DNA of 64,000 bases from Psychrobacter sp. FDAARGOS_221 (GTDB taxonomy: Bacteria > Pseudomonadota > Gammaproteobacteria > Pseudomonadales > Moraxellaceae): contig NZ_NWFK02000001.1 in the NCBI RefSeq assembly GCF_002313155.2, forward strand, positions 1,736,001-1,800,000. Reading direction: 5' to 3'. The notes under the pieces are model-generated. The model saw only the letters and a list, made by a program, of their open reading frames with translations. It ran no database searches and had not been told where the DNA came from. Positions 37,200 to 46,802 of this stretch are shown one piece after another (the first letter of the stretch is position 1; the number at the start of each line of letters is the position of its first letter). The position numbers were made by a program, and so were the translations under genes.

Positions 37200-38327
37200 A
37201 TGAATAAAGCCCTATCACTTGCCTGCGTTGTCGCGGCCCCCGTCATCTTTAGCACGTCTGCTTTTGCAGAGTTTGATTACAAAAAATACATTGAGACAGA
37301 TGGTAGCTTTAAACGCTTCTCGGTTTCTGCAGGTTGGTTACATGCCAACCCAAGCGGTGATGCGACTCCTATTAAAAACACCACCGCCATTCAAGATGGC
37401 TCAAGCCATGAAAATGGTAGTGTCAGAGCCAGTACAGTTAGGGATGTTATTGACCCTAATCAAGATAAAGATGTATATGATAAAGTTTATGGCACTATTG
37501 ACGGATTAATATCAGACGACTCAGATCCAGACTTAGGTGCGCTTAATGCCTCAGGGTCAACGGTTATCAATGGCCTTCAGAACTTTGCTACTGCAGGTAC
37601 TGGCCTTGAGTCTGACGATGTTGATACCGTTGGCCTATTATTCAACTACTTCTTTACCGATAATTGGTCACTTGAGGTCAAAGCTGGTATCCCGCCTAAA
37701 GTTGATATCCTAGGTAAAGGTACTGTTATCGCACCTTTTGAAGGTACGGTGAGTCCTGGTCCGACTGCTGTTGCTCTAGGTTTAAGTGAGTTTGATATTA
37801 AAAAGAATATCGAAATCACAGATATGACCCAGGGTAGTAAAGCTTCTACCGCTCGCGCTTGGTTACCTGCTGCTGAAATCCATTATCAATTTGGTAAATC
37901 TGGTGTTAATAAGTTCCGCCCTTATGTGGGTGCAGGTCTGATGTACGCTCACTTCAATGACCTAAAACTTAACTCTGGTATTCGTCAAGACTTAACGGAT
38001 GCAGGCCACATGATTCAAAACATCAAAAATGGCCAAGCGGGACAGTCTTTACAGTATGATGGTCCTGATGGAAGAGTGACTCCTTCTGACAGTGGCATGC
38101 GTATTAAAGTAGAAGCAGATAGTGCTTGGGCCCCTATGCTGACACTTGGCGCGACTTATGACTTCGACGAAAGCTGGTTTGCAGTTGGCTCTGTAACCTA
38201 TGCCAAACTTGACAGCGAGACCACCATTACCGTTAACAATGATGCAGGTGATGAGCTGATTCGTGCTAAGTCAAAAATTGACATCGACCCATATATTACC
38301 TATCTAGGTGTGGGTTACCGCTTCTAG
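37200..38327 (+). CDS. OmpW family outer-membrane protein, enlarged
   Basis: The start at 37200 has AAGGATG six bases upstream. The 375-residue product has a signal peptide (MNKALSLACVVAAPVIFSTSAFA) and an OmpW-like eight-stranded barrel: FSVSAGWLHANPSGDATPI near the start, DVDTVGLLFNYFFTDNWSLEV, KFRPYVGAGLMYAHFNDL and a C-terminal ITYLGVGYRF ending in Phe. OmpW proteins are usually about 200-220 residues; here an acidic insertion of roughly 80 residues follows the first strand, and longer segments occur at about 185-215 and 270-310. OmpW forms narrow hydrophobic channels for small hydrophobic molecules; the role of the extra loops is unknown. A terminator follows. Confidence 0.85.
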   Translation: MNKALSLACVVAAPVIFSTSAFAEFDYKKYIETDGSFKRFSVSAGWLHANPSGDATPIKNTTAIQDGSSHENGSVRASTVRDVIDPNQDKDVYDKVYGTIDGLISDDSDPDLGALNASGSTVINGLQNFATAGTGLESDDVDTVGLLFNYFFTDNWSLEVKAGIPPKVDILGKGTVIAPFEGTVSPGPTAVALGLSEFDIKKNIEITDMTQGSKASTARAWLPAAEIHYQFGKSGVNKFRPYVGAGLMYAHFNDLKLNSGIRQDLTDAGHMIQNIKNGQAGQSLQYDGPDGRVTPSDSGMRIKVEADSAWAPMLTLGATYDFDESWFAVGSVTYAKLDSETTITVNNDAGDELIRAKSKIDIDPYITYLGVGYRF

Positions 38328-38380
38328 GTCTTCTCTCCCACTCTATACAGACTAGAGTAGACAACATAGAAATGATTAAT

Positions 38381-38414
38381 AAAAAACGTACATTCTTAGA
38401 ATGTGCGTTTTTTT
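38381..38414 (+). terminator. Intrinsic terminator after the OmpW-family gene
   Basis: AAAACGTACATTC and GAATGTGCGTTTT pair (one G-T pair) around a three- to four-base loop, followed by T residues. Confidence 0.9.
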
Positions 38415-38571
38415 ATTATGCTTACTATTATTACTACCATGGTGTTTGATTGTGCTTGGTTATACTGACTATTAGTAATCTTTAACTAGTATAACCAAGC
38501 TCGTACTTCTATCGCACTACTGATAAGATATACTGATAAGATTTTTGAACAATAATGATGAGTGAGCTGCT

Positions 38572-39369
38572 ATGCCCCAACCTACCTCCAATACTGCCGA
38601 AGCTGCCTTATCGAGTACTGATTTTTCCAGTTCTGATTTACAAAACACGGTGAATGCACAGTCCCTCGGTTCACAACAGCTGCCATTACAGATAGCGACT
38701 TTAACCGATGTGCGTGCAGGTAAGGCGATGCCATTTACCCGCGAGCAGCTCAGCGCCATTAATAAGATACCTATTCAAGCGCCGGTTGCGGTCAATTACT
38801 TGGGGTTGGTTAGCGATGAGCAAGCAGATAGGCGCCACCATGGCGGTCACTTAAAGGCAGTACATCAAATGCCGACAACCACTTATGATAAACTTAATGC
38901 CGAATTTGATCTAAAACTAGCGGCTGGACTACTGGGTGAAAACCTTATAACCACAGCTGTTAGCGACGCTGTTGATATGAGCGAATCTACTGTCTGTATT
39001 GGTGATATTTATCAATACGGCGATGGTGATGACTGCGTGCAGCTACGCATTGTGCAACCCAGACGCCCCTGCTACAAAATTAATGATCAAATTGGACCAA
39101 TGGCTAGCAATCGTAATATCGCTGCGTGGATTACCAGCCAAGGCATTGCCGGTTGGTACTTCCAAGTGGTCAAAGAAGGGGTAATAAATCAAGGTATGCC
39201 GGTTTATTTAATCAAGCGCCCTTATCCCTTTGCCAACTTACAGACGTTGTGGCAGCTTACGAATCAAAAACAACCGGTAAGCGCTGATGTCATTGAGCCT
39301 TGGTTGGCGATTGATTGCTTAGAAGACAGCTGGAGAAAAGCACTGGCGAAAAAAATCAAACAGACCTAG
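38572..39369 (+). CDS. MOSC domain protein (YiiM-like)
   Basis: A 265-residue protein with a beta-strand-rich MOSC domain, related to the molybdenum cofactor sulfurase C-terminus. Blocks: DVRAGKAMPFTREQLSAINK, NYLGLVSDEQADRRHHGGHLKAVHQM (several short motifs, with the H-G-G core), GLLGENLITTAV, IGDIYQYG and VQPRRPCYKINDQIG, where the Cys in PRRPCYK is the conserved one. Proteins of this type, such as E. coli YiiM, bind the molybdenum cofactor and reduce N-hydroxylated compounds. The N-terminal 30 residues are Ser/Gln-rich and non-conserved. The ribosome site is weak. Confidence 0.88.
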   Translation: MPQPTSNTAEAALSSTDFSSSDLQNTVNAQSLGSQQLPLQIATLTDVRAGKAMPFTREQLSAINKIPIQAPVAVNYLGLVSDEQADRRHHGGHLKAVHQMPTTTYDKLNAEFDLKLAAGLLGENLITTAVSDAVDMSESTVCIGDIYQYGDGDDCVQLRIVQPRRPCYKINDQIGPMASNRNIAAWITSQGIAGWYFQVVKEGVINQGMPVYLIKRPYPFANLQTLWQLTNQKQPVSADVIEPWLAIDCLEDSWRKALAKKIKQT

Positions 39370-39452
39370 CGCCATTATTTTGTTTAAATTGATATATTAT
39401 TTTAATTGCCAATAATTTTATTTATCCAAACCCAGGTGTTTGCGAGACTAAT

Positions 39453-40898
39453 ATGACAACTTCTTCAGATTCAAATAACAAAAAGCCGACCGAAGCAGAC
39501 AACCATTCTGCTGACCAACATCAAGCTGATGTTGGTTCGAAAACGAGTGGCAATGCTTCTACTGATAGCCCTAATGCTAATGATAGCTCTAATGCTAATA
39601 AAAGCGCTGATGGCAAGGTTACTGGTAAAGTCGATACAACGGCCAATAGCACCGTAAAATACCCGACCTATACAGCCAAAGCTGCCACTCAATCAAAGCC
39701 GAACTGGCTATGGGTATTGCCGCTAGTGCTAGTCGCTTTAGCGATTGGTGTTTTTGCCGGCCAATGGTGGCAACAAAAACAGCTAGAGGCCAACGCCTCA
39801 GATGAAGAAAGAACTGTATCGCCACAAGTGGCTACTGCTACCGGCGTTACCGAAGTTGAAAAAGAAGTGACTCAAAAGCCAGTATTAACGGTAGAAACCG
39901 TCAAGCCAGAGCCTTCTGAGATGAGCAACGATCTGTCTGCAGATGGCACCATTAGCCCTGAAAATGTGTCTTCTGTCAGTGGTAAAGTCAGTGGCGTGGC
40001 TTTAGAGCAAGTGCTGGTAAAAGAAGGCAGTCAGGTCAAAAAAGGTCAAGTATTGGCCGTATTCGATACCGATGCCATTCAGCAACAAATCATCCAAGCC
40101 CAAGCTGAGCTAGCAGAAGCTGAGTCTAATTATGACTTAGCCAAAAAAGATGCCGAGCGCGTGCTGCCTTTATTAGACATTCGTGCTATTAGCGAACAAG
40201 AGGCTGATCGTTATGTTGCCACCGCCAATCAGGCGGCAGCGTCAGTTGCGGCGTCAAGAGCACGTCTGAACAACCAAAAAGTAACCATGCAAAATGCGAA
40301 AGTTACTGCCCCTGTCAGTGGCGTTATTAGCGAAAAGAATGCAGATGTGGGTAACGTACCTGGTCCTGAGCCTTTATTTACCATTATTGAAGACGGTCAA
40401 CTTGAGTGGCAAGCCCAAGTTGATCCCAATAAAGTGGGTTCTATTAACGTCGGCACCACGGTTGAAGTGAGCCTACCGGATAACCGTAGCGTATCGGGTA
40501 AAGTAACCCGCATCTCGCCTACCGCTGAAGAAGGCAGTCGTCAAATTACTATCTATGCCTCTTTAAATAGAAGTCCTTATGCCAAAGCCGGTATGTATCA
40601 ACGTGGTGTATTCAAGCTTGGCAGCAACAACCAGATCACTATTCCGGTTAGTGCGGTGATTACTCAAGATGGTTATGACTATGTGATGCAAGTGCGAGCC
40701 GATACCAACGATGAAGGCGAAACCATTCACCGCGTATCTCGCGTCAAAGTAGCACTGGGTGAACGCCAAGGCGATCGAGTGATATTGCTTGAGCCTCTCG
40801 AAACAGAAGACCCTATCGTACGCCAAGGGGGTAACTTCCTAAGTGATGGCGATGTGGTTCGTGTGGCGCAGCCTGAAGCAGCTACTGCTGACCAATAG
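39453..40898 (+). CDS. RND efflux periplasmic adaptor (membrane fusion protein)
   Basis: A 481-residue adaptor. A Ser/Asp/Asn-rich N-terminal tail of about 70 residues precedes a membrane anchor (WLWVLPLVLVALAIGVFAG, about 86-104). Then follow the biotinyl-lipoyl half-motif VSGKVSGVALEQVLVKEGSQVKKGQVLAVFD, an alpha-hairpin (about 208-275, with RVLPLLDIRAISEQEAD), the second lipoyl half ARVTAPVSGVISEK-like segment (KVTAPVSGVISEKN), and beta-barrel and membrane-proximal domains. It bridges the inner-membrane pump encoded next to an outer-membrane channel. The cytoplasmic tail before the anchor is unusually long. The start-site ribosome signal is weak. Confidence 0.92.
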   Translation: MTTSSDSNNKKPTEADNHSADQHQADVGSKTSGNASTDSPNANDSSNANKSADGKVTGKVDTTANSTVKYPTYTAKAATQSKPNWLWVLPLVLVALAIGVFAGQWWQQKQLEANASDEERTVSPQVATATGVTEVEKEVTQKPVLTVETVKPEPSEMSNDLSADGTISPENVSSVSGKVSGVALEQVLVKEGSQVKKGQVLAVFDTDAIQQQIIQAQAELAEAESNYDLAKKDAERVLPLLDIRAISEQEADRYVATANQAAASVAASRARLNNQKVTMQNAKVTAPVSGVISEKNADVGNVPGPEPLFTIIEDGQLEWQAQVDPNKVGSINVGTTVEVSLPDNRSVSGKVTRISPTAEEGSRQITIYASLNRSPYAKAGMYQRGVFKLGSNNQITIPVSAVITQDGYDYVMQVRADTNDEGETIHRVSRVKVALGERQGDRVILLEPLETEDPIVRQGGNFLSDGDVVRVAQPEAATADQ

Positions 40899-40957
40899 AG
40901 CTTTCATAGTTTATCGGCGTTGTTTTTGACCTCTACTTTTCAAGCAGGATCTAATTT

Positions 40958-43900
40958 ATGAGTCTTAACGTCTCAGCCTACTCAATCCGCAATCCGCTGG
41001 TCGCTATTTTGTTATTCATATTGCTGACCTTGGGCGGCATTTTAGGCTTCAAACAAATGAAGGTCCAGCAGTTCCCGGATATTGACCTGCCAGCAGTGGT
41101 GGTCACCGTGAGCTTGCCTGGTGCAGCCCCTAATCAGCTTGAAAATGATGTGGCCAAGAAGATTGAGAACCGAATATCAAGTATTGAAGGTATCAAGCAC
41201 ATTCGGACCACATTACAAACTGGGGTGGCGACCATCTCCTCTGAGTTTGTGTTAGAAAAAGACATTCAAGAAGCGGTCGATGATGTTCGCTCCGCGGTCG
41301 GAGAGGTGCAAGCTGACCTACCTGCTGCCGCAGAAGATCCTATCGTGACTAAGGTCACCACCGCCGGCTTGCCTGCGGTCACCTATACCGTAACCGCACC
41401 TGGCGTCAGCGTTGAGGACTTATCATGGTTTGTTGACGATACCATCGACAAGCGCTTGTCTGATATCAAAGGCGTCAGCTCAGTCAGCCGTGTGGGTGGT
41501 CTTGAAAGGGAGGTGCGTGTTGCGGTCGATCCGACCAGTCTAAACGCCCTAAAGCTACCCATTACCCAGTTGTCTGATCAGGTAGCAGGTATTCAACAAG
41601 ACAACTCAGGTGGTGAATCCAAAGTTGGCAGCAGCAAACAAACCATCCGTGTGTTAGGTGCAGTCAGCCAAGCGCGTGAGCTCAATGATTTACAAATTGC
41701 ACTACCCACAGGCGGCACTCAGCGCTTGGGCGAGATTGCCCGTATTACAGATGCCACTGCCGACCCTGACTCGTTAACCGTCCTCGATGGCAATACAGTA
41801 GTGGCATTTAACGTGTCGCGCTCGCGTGGTGCCAGTGAGGTTGAAATCGTCGAGCTGGTCGATGCTGAGCTTGAGCAATTACAAAAAGACATGCCCAGCT
41901 ACACCATTACCAAAGTATTTGATAGAGCAACGCCGGTTGCCGAAGACTATGAAGCCTCACTGAGAATGCTGATCGAAGGCGGTATCTTGGCGGTAGTGGT
42001 GGTGTTCTTATTCTTACGCAACGTGCGTGCTACTGTGGTCGCTGCGGTTGCCCTACCCCTTTCTGTTATTCCGACTTTCTTAGGCATGTATCTGTTTGAC
42101 TTTAGTTTAAACCTGATCAGCCTGCTCGCACTGTCACTAGTGGTCGGGGTATTGGTTGATGATGCCATTGTGGAAGTCGAAAACATCATGCGCCATTTGC
42201 GGATGGGAAAAACACCCTATCAAGCCGCAATGGAAGCTGCTGATGAAATTGGGTTGGCAGTAATTGCCACTACGTTTACCCTAATTGCGGTATTTTTACC
42301 GACCGCATTTATGAGTGGCGTTGTCGGTCAATTCTTCCGTCAATTTGGTTGGACCGCTGCCATTGCTATTTTTGCGTCTTTGTTGGTTGCACGCCTCATT
42401 ACTCCGATGATGGCCGCCTATGTGCTGCGTCCTGAAAAAGACCACAAGCAAGGTACTAGCCGCACCATGAAGCTGTATCTTAAAACCGTTGCTTGGACCT
42501 TAAAACACCGCTGGTTGACCATGGCTGTGACTTTGATAATGTTTGCCGGCTCTTTGACCATGGTTAAGTTATTGCCAACCGCCTTTATTCCAGAAAATGA
42601 CATCGATCAGTCGCGTATTGGCATTGAACTGACTCCAGATGCGAGCCTCGCTGACACCACACGCATTGCGAAAATGGTACAGCAAAAAGTATCCCAAATT
42701 GATGGGGTAAAAAGTATTTTAAGTGTGATTGGCGATCCACAAGCAGCCAGTCTGGACGCCTCTTCTGGTGGTGGCGGTGAAAATGCGGCCAGTATGGATA
42801 TCGTACTGGAGCCACGTGGCACCCGCCCTAGCAAAATAGACATTGAACGTGAAATCGCCGATGTGTTAACCGAAGTACCGAGCGCTCGATTTGATGTTGG
42901 TTTATCCAGTGGTGGAGAGTCTGGTTATAGCTTCGCACTAACCAGTACCAACGCCAACTTATTAGAAAAAACTGCACAGCAGGTGATGGATGAAATACGG
43001 GCGCTACCTATGGCCGGTAGTGTGACCAGTAACCGCAGTTTACCCAGACAAGAGCTATCCGTGATTCCCGACCGAATCGCTATGGCTGACTTAGGCGCCA
43101 CTACTCAAGGCGTTGCTGATACCTTACGCGTTGCCACTCTAGGCGACTATGAGCAGCGATTGTCAAAGCTAAACTTAGATACGCGCCAAGTGCCTATCGT
43201 GGTGCGCTTGCCGGATAATGTAAAAGACAATGTTAGCCAATTGGGTGATCTGTATGTACCTAGCAATGGCAGTTCTGGCGCCCGTGTTAGTGAAGTTGCG
43301 CAATTAGAATTTGGTACCGGTCCTGCGGAAATCCGCCGCTTTGACCGTGAGCGTGCTATCACCATTACCGCTCAAGTCGGTGAAGGTGAGCTGGGTGAGT
43401 TAATCACCGCTGTTAAGGGACTACCCAGCTTACAACCTGGCAGCTTACCTGCTGATATCCGCTTGATTGACCAAGGTCAGGCCGAAAGTATGGCTGAGCT
43501 ATTCAGCGGCTTTGTGATTGCGATCAGTATTGGCATTATCTGTATCTTTGGGGTGTTGATTTTACTGTTTGGTAAAGTATTGCAGCCATTGACCATTTTG
43601 ATGGCATTACCGTTATCGATTGGCGGTGCTTTCGTTGGCCTAGTGCTGAGTAACAGTAGCTTGTCGATGCCTTCGATGATTGGTTTTATTATGCTGATGG
43701 GTATCGCGACCAAAAACTCAATCTTACTGGTTGATTATGCTATTTTGGCCGAGCGTGAACATGGTCTAACCCGATTTGAAGCACTACTTGATGCGTGTCG
43801 CAAACGGGCACAGCCCATTATTATGACCACCGTCGCTATGGGTGCCGGTATGTTACCCCTCATCTTTGGTCTAGGTGATATTGATTCAACTTTCCGCCGT

Positions 43901-44041
43901 CCAATGGCTGCCGCTGTTCTGGGTGGATTGGTGACTTCAACCCTGCTGAGCTTGATTGTTATCCCTATGGTTTATACCTTTATGGATGATATATCACGCT
44001 GGTTTGCTAAGTGGTTACAGCCACACGGCAAGACCGATTAG
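40958..44041 (+). CDS. RND family multidrug efflux permease (HAE1-type)
   Basis: A 1027-residue resistance-nodulation-division pump, the usual size. The N-terminal helix SIRNPLVAILLFILLTLGG is followed by the first periplasmic region (FPDIDLPAVVVTVSLPGAAPNQLE), TM4 with the proton-relay Asp pair LVVGVLVDDAIVEVENI (about 401-417), and a second periplasmic region. The C-terminal helix set has GFIMLMGIATKNSILLVDYA. A periplasmic Ser/Gly-rich loop occurs near SSGGGGENAAS. It uses the proton gradient to expel drugs or metabolites with the upstream adaptor; no outer-membrane TolC-like gene is adjacent. AGGA precedes the ATG at about 60 bases from the adaptor stop. Confidence 0.95.
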   Translation: MSLNVSAYSIRNPLVAILLFILLTLGGILGFKQMKVQQFPDIDLPAVVVTVSLPGAAPNQLENDVAKKIENRISSIEGIKHIRTTLQTGVATISSEFVLEKDIQEAVDDVRSAVGEVQADLPAAAEDPIVTKVTTAGLPAVTYTVTAPGVSVEDLSWFVDDTIDKRLSDIKGVSSVSRVGGLEREVRVAVDPTSLNALKLPITQLSDQVAGIQQDNSGGESKVGSSKQTIRVLGAVSQARELNDLQIALPTGGTQRLGEIARITDATADPDSLTVLDGNTVVAFNVSRSRGASEVEIVELVDAELEQLQKDMPSYTITKVFDRATPVAEDYEASLRMLIEGGILAVVVVFLFLRNVRATVVAAVALPLSVIPTFLGMYLFDFSLNLISLLALSLVVGVLVDDAIVEVENIMRHLRMGKTPYQAAMEAADEIGLAVIATTFTLIAVFLPTAFMSGVVGQFFRQFGWTAAIAIFASLLVARLITPMMAAYVLRPEKDHKQGTSRTMKLYLKTVAWTLKHRWLTMAVTLIMFAGSLTMVKLLPTAFIPENDIDQSRIGIELTPDASLADTTRIAKMVQQKVSQIDGVKSILSVIGDPQAASLDASSGGGGENAASMDIVLEPRGTRPSKIDIEREIADVLTEVPSARFDVGLSSGGESGYSFALTSTNANLLEKTAQQVMDEIRALPMAGSVTSNRSLPRQELSVIPDRIAMADLGATTQGVADTLRVATLGDYEQRLSKLNLDTRQVPIVVRLPDNVKDNVSQLGDLYVPSNGSSGARVSEVAQLEFGTGPAEIRRFDRERAITITAQVGEGELGELITAVKGLPSLQPGSLPADIRLIDQGQAESMAELFSGFVIAISIGIICIFGVLILLFGKVLQPLTILMALPLSIGGAFVGLVLSNSSLSMPSMIGFIMLMGIATKNSILLVDYAILAEREHGLTRFEALLDACRKRAQPIIMTTVAMGAGMLPLIFGLGDIDSTFRRPMAAAVLGGLVTSTLLSLIVIPMVYTFMDDISRWFAKWLQPHGKTD

Positions 44042-44086
44042 TTGATACCGGACTCATAATTCACTAAAAAAATAGCAACACCACTC

Positions 44087-44126
44087 TAGGGCGTGTCTTC
44101 ATTTACACCATTGAGGACATGCCCTA
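44087..44126. other. Imperfect 11-bp inverted repeat after the RND pump gene
   Basis: TAGGGCGTGTC (44087-44097) and GACATGCCCTA (44116-44126) pair with one G-T, around an 18-base loop. It lacks a clear T run, so it may be a weak terminator, a mobile-element end or a regulatory hairpin. Confidence 0.45.
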
Positions 44127-44173
44127 AATCAATATTAATAATGACATTAAAACAATAACAGGGAGTTTCTCTT

Positions 44174-44800
44174 ATGACATCATCTATTCAGCGCCTTTCT
44201 TCTTTTCGCTTGTTACCTCTATTAACCGCTACCGGCTTAGCATTGACGATAATGAGTAGCGCCCATGCTGCTACTTACGACATCGATCCCACTCACGCCA
44301 ATGTACGCTTTGCTATTGACCACTTTGGCACCTCTACCAATACTGGCGGCTTTTACAATTTAACCGGTAAAATCGACTATGACCCGAAAGCCAAAACCGG
44401 TCATGTGTCAATCGTTATTCCTCTAGATACTATTAATACTGGCAATTCTGAATTTGATGAGCATCTAAAAGGCAGTGACTTCTTTGATGTAACAAACAAT
44501 CCCACTGCCCGCTTTGAATCGACGCAGTGGCATTTTGAAGACGTCAAATCAGGCTTTAGCACTAAGTCAGTAGTGACCCAAGTAGATGGCAACTTAACTT
44601 TAAATGGCAAAACTAAACCGGTTCAATTAACCGCTACCAAATTTAACTGCTACTTTAGCCCTATCTTTAAAAAGTCTGTCTGCGGCGGTGATTTTAAAAC
44701 CACCATTGATCGTACTCAGTGGGGCATCAGCAAATATGTTCTGTTAGGCATGACCAAAAATGTTGACCTTAACATCCAAATCGAAGCGGTGAAGCAATAA
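44174..44800 (+). CDS. YceI family periplasmic protein
   Basis: A 208-residue protein with a signal peptide (RLSSFRLLPLLTATGLALTI, cleavage near AHAATY) and a lipocalin-like beta-barrel starting with YDIDPTHANVRFAIDHFG. Other family blocks are GKIDYDPKAKTGHVSIVIPLDTINTG (short parts), FFDVTNNPTARFESTQW, DGNLTLNGKTKPVQL and IDRTQWGISKYVLLGM. YceI proteins bind isoprenoid or polyprenoid lipids in the periplasm; two cysteines (KFNCYF and SVCGGDF) may form a disulfide. A 22-bp duplication covers its stop codon. Confidence 0.93.
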   Translation: MTSSIQRLSSFRLLPLLTATGLALTIMSSAHAATYDIDPTHANVRFAIDHFGTSTNTGGFYNLTGKIDYDPKAKTGHVSIVIPLDTINTGNSEFDEHLKGSDFFDVTNNPTARFESTQWHFEDVKSGFSTKSVVTQVDGNLTLNGKTKPVQLTATKFNCYFSPIFKKSVCGGDFKTTIDRTQWGISKYVLLGMTKNVDLNIQIEAVKQ

Positions 44801-44823
44801 TATCGAAGCGATGCAGCAATAAG
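44780..44823 (+). repeat. 22-bp tandem duplication across the yceI-family stop codon
   Basis: Units at 44780-44801 and 44802-44823 match at 19 of 22 bases; the first includes the last codons and TAA of the YceI-family gene, the second repeats them out in the intergenic region. Confidence 0.85.
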
Positions 44824-45031
44824 CCGATGACCCACATTCAATAACCATAACAGTAACGATTTATATTAAATAATAATTGACCAATAAGAATTTGAACTAA
44901 CAAATAAGTCTGTGATATAACGACTTATCGTTAATCACTGAATGGTTAAATCATTAATTCAACAACAGCCGTTTACTTTTATTTTCATCGGGCTTTCCTC
45001 TCAACGATTTTAACTTAAAGACTTTTATTTC

Positions 45032-46741
45032 ATGACACATTCTAGCGACATTGCCATTGCTCAAAGTGCCACCTTACAGCCTATCGCAAATATTGCCGAT
45101 AAAATTGGCTTGGGCCCTGACCAAGTTGAACCTTATGGCCACTATAAAGCCAAAATCAATCCCAACGACGTGTTTTCCATGCCTGCCAAATCAGACAAAG
45201 GCAAGCTGGTATTGGTCACAGCCATCAACCCCACACCAGCTGGTGAAGGCAAAACCACTGTTACCATTGGCCTAGCCGATGCCTTAAACCGAGTGCATCA
45301 ACAGCAAGGTAATGATAAGCGCACCGTGGTTGCTCTACGTGAGCCCTCATTGGGCCCAGTGTTTGGCATTAAAGGCGGTGCAGCGGGCGGCGGCTATGCC
45401 CAAGTGTTGCCGATGGAAGACATTAACCTGCACTTTACCGGCGACTTCCACGCCATTGGTGCGGCCAACAACCTGCTGTCTGCCATGTTAGACAACCATA
45501 TTTATCAAGGTAATGAGCTAGGTATTGATCCTAAGCAAGTATTGTGGCGCAGAGCGGTAGATATGAATGACCGTCAATTGCGTCATGTCATTAGCGGTCT
45601 AGGCAAGCGTACTGATGGCGTTGCTCGTGAAGGCGGCTTTGATATTACCGTCGCCTCAGAGGTGATGGCCATTTTCTGTTTGGCAAAAGACTTGGTTGAT
45701 TTAAAACAGCGTCTGGGCAACATTTTGATTGCCTATAGCTATGATAAAAAACCAATTTATGCCCTCGACTTAAAGGCACATGGCGCTATGGCTGCTCTAC
45801 TAAAAGAAGCCATTAAACCCAACCTAGTACAGACCATCGAAGGCACGCCAGCCATTGTGCATGGCGGACCTTTTGCTAACATTGCTCATGGCTGTAACTC
45901 AGTAATTGCGACGCGCACAGCGATGCACTTGGCTGATTACACTTTGACCGAAGCTGGATTTGGTGCTGACTTAGGCGCTGAAAAGTTTTGTGATATTAAG
46001 TGTAATTTGGCAGGCTTAACTCCAGATGCCGCAGTGGTTGTGGCTACTATTAAAGCGCTAAAATATAATGGCGGCGTGGCCAAACAAGATCTAAAAGAAG
46101 AAAACCTCAGCGCGCTAGAGAAAGGCTTACCTAACCTGCTTAAACACATCGAAAACTTAAAGCAAGTGTTTGGACTGCCAGTAGTGGTCGCCATCAATCA
46201 CTTCGTTACTGATACAGAAGCAGAGGTTGAGTTGGTACGACAAGCCTGTGCTGACAAAGGCGTTGAAGTAGCTCTAACTCAAGTTTGGGAGAAAGGCGGC
46301 GCTGGTGGTGAAGACTTAGCGCATAAGCTACTGACTTTATTAGATAAGCATGATGATCAACCAAGCAGCTTTAAGCTGGCTTATGACAATGAAGACAGCA
46401 TTGAAGATAAAATCCGTGCTGTGGCGCAGCGTGTGTATGGCGCAGATGATATTGATATCAGCCAAGCAGCGAAAGTTAAAATTCGCCGCCTCACTGAGCA
46501 AGGCTTGGATAAAATGCCTATCTGTATTGCCAAGACTCAATACTCACTCAGTGATGATGCCAAATTATTAGGACGCCCAACCGGATTCAATATCCACGTG
46601 CGAGACCTAAGTGTGTCAGCCGGTGCAGGATTTATTGTGGTCATTTGTGGCAACATCATGCGTATGCCTGGCTTACCAAAAGTACCGGCAGCCGAGCACA
46701 TCGACATTGATGCTAAAGGTAACATCACTGGTTTGTCTTAA
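45032..46741 (+). CDS. fhs: Formate-tetrahydrofolate ligase
   Basis: Makes 10-formyl-tetrahydrofolate from formate, tetrahydrofolate and ATP, feeding one-carbon metabolism. The 569-residue protein has the P-loop-like TPAGEGKTT (68-76), [36 protein letters not shown] (several family motifs), [26 protein letters not shown] and [20 protein letters not shown] near the C-terminus. Size and motif order match the family. The upstream ribosome site is weak. It connects functionally to thyA and folA, found 33 kb to the left. Confidence 0.96.
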   Translation: MTHSSDIAIAQSATLQPIANIADKIGLGPDQVEPYGHYKAKINPNDVFSMPAKSDKGKLVLVTAINPTPAGEGKTTVTIGLADALNRVHQQQGNDKRTVVALREPSLGPVFGIKGGAAGGGYAQVLPMEDINLHFTGDFHAIGAANNLLSAMLDNHIYQGNELGIDPKQVLWRRAVDMNDRQLRHVISGLGKRTDGVAREGGFDITVASEVMAIFCLAKDLVDLKQRLGNILIAYSYDKKPIYALDLKAHGAMAALLKEAIKPNLVQTIEGTPAIVHGGPFANIAHGCNSVIATRTAMHLADYTLTEAGFGADLGAEKFCDIKCNLAGLTPDAAVVVATIKALKYNGGVAKQDLKEENLSALEKGLPNLLKHIENLKQVFGLPVVVAINHFVTDTEAEVELVRQACADKGVEVALTQVWEKGGAGGEDLAHKLLTLLDKHDDQPSSFKLAYDNEDSIEDKIRAVAQRVYGADDIDISQAAKVKIRRLTEQGLDKMPICIAKTQYSLSDDAKLLGRPTGFNIHVRDLSVSAGAGFIVVICGNIMRMPGLPKVPAAEHIDIDAKGNITGLS

Positions 46742-46802
46742 TTCAGGGCTTGGCTTAGGCCGTGGATATCAATTAAAGAAGAAATCTGATTGCAAAAAAA
46801 CA

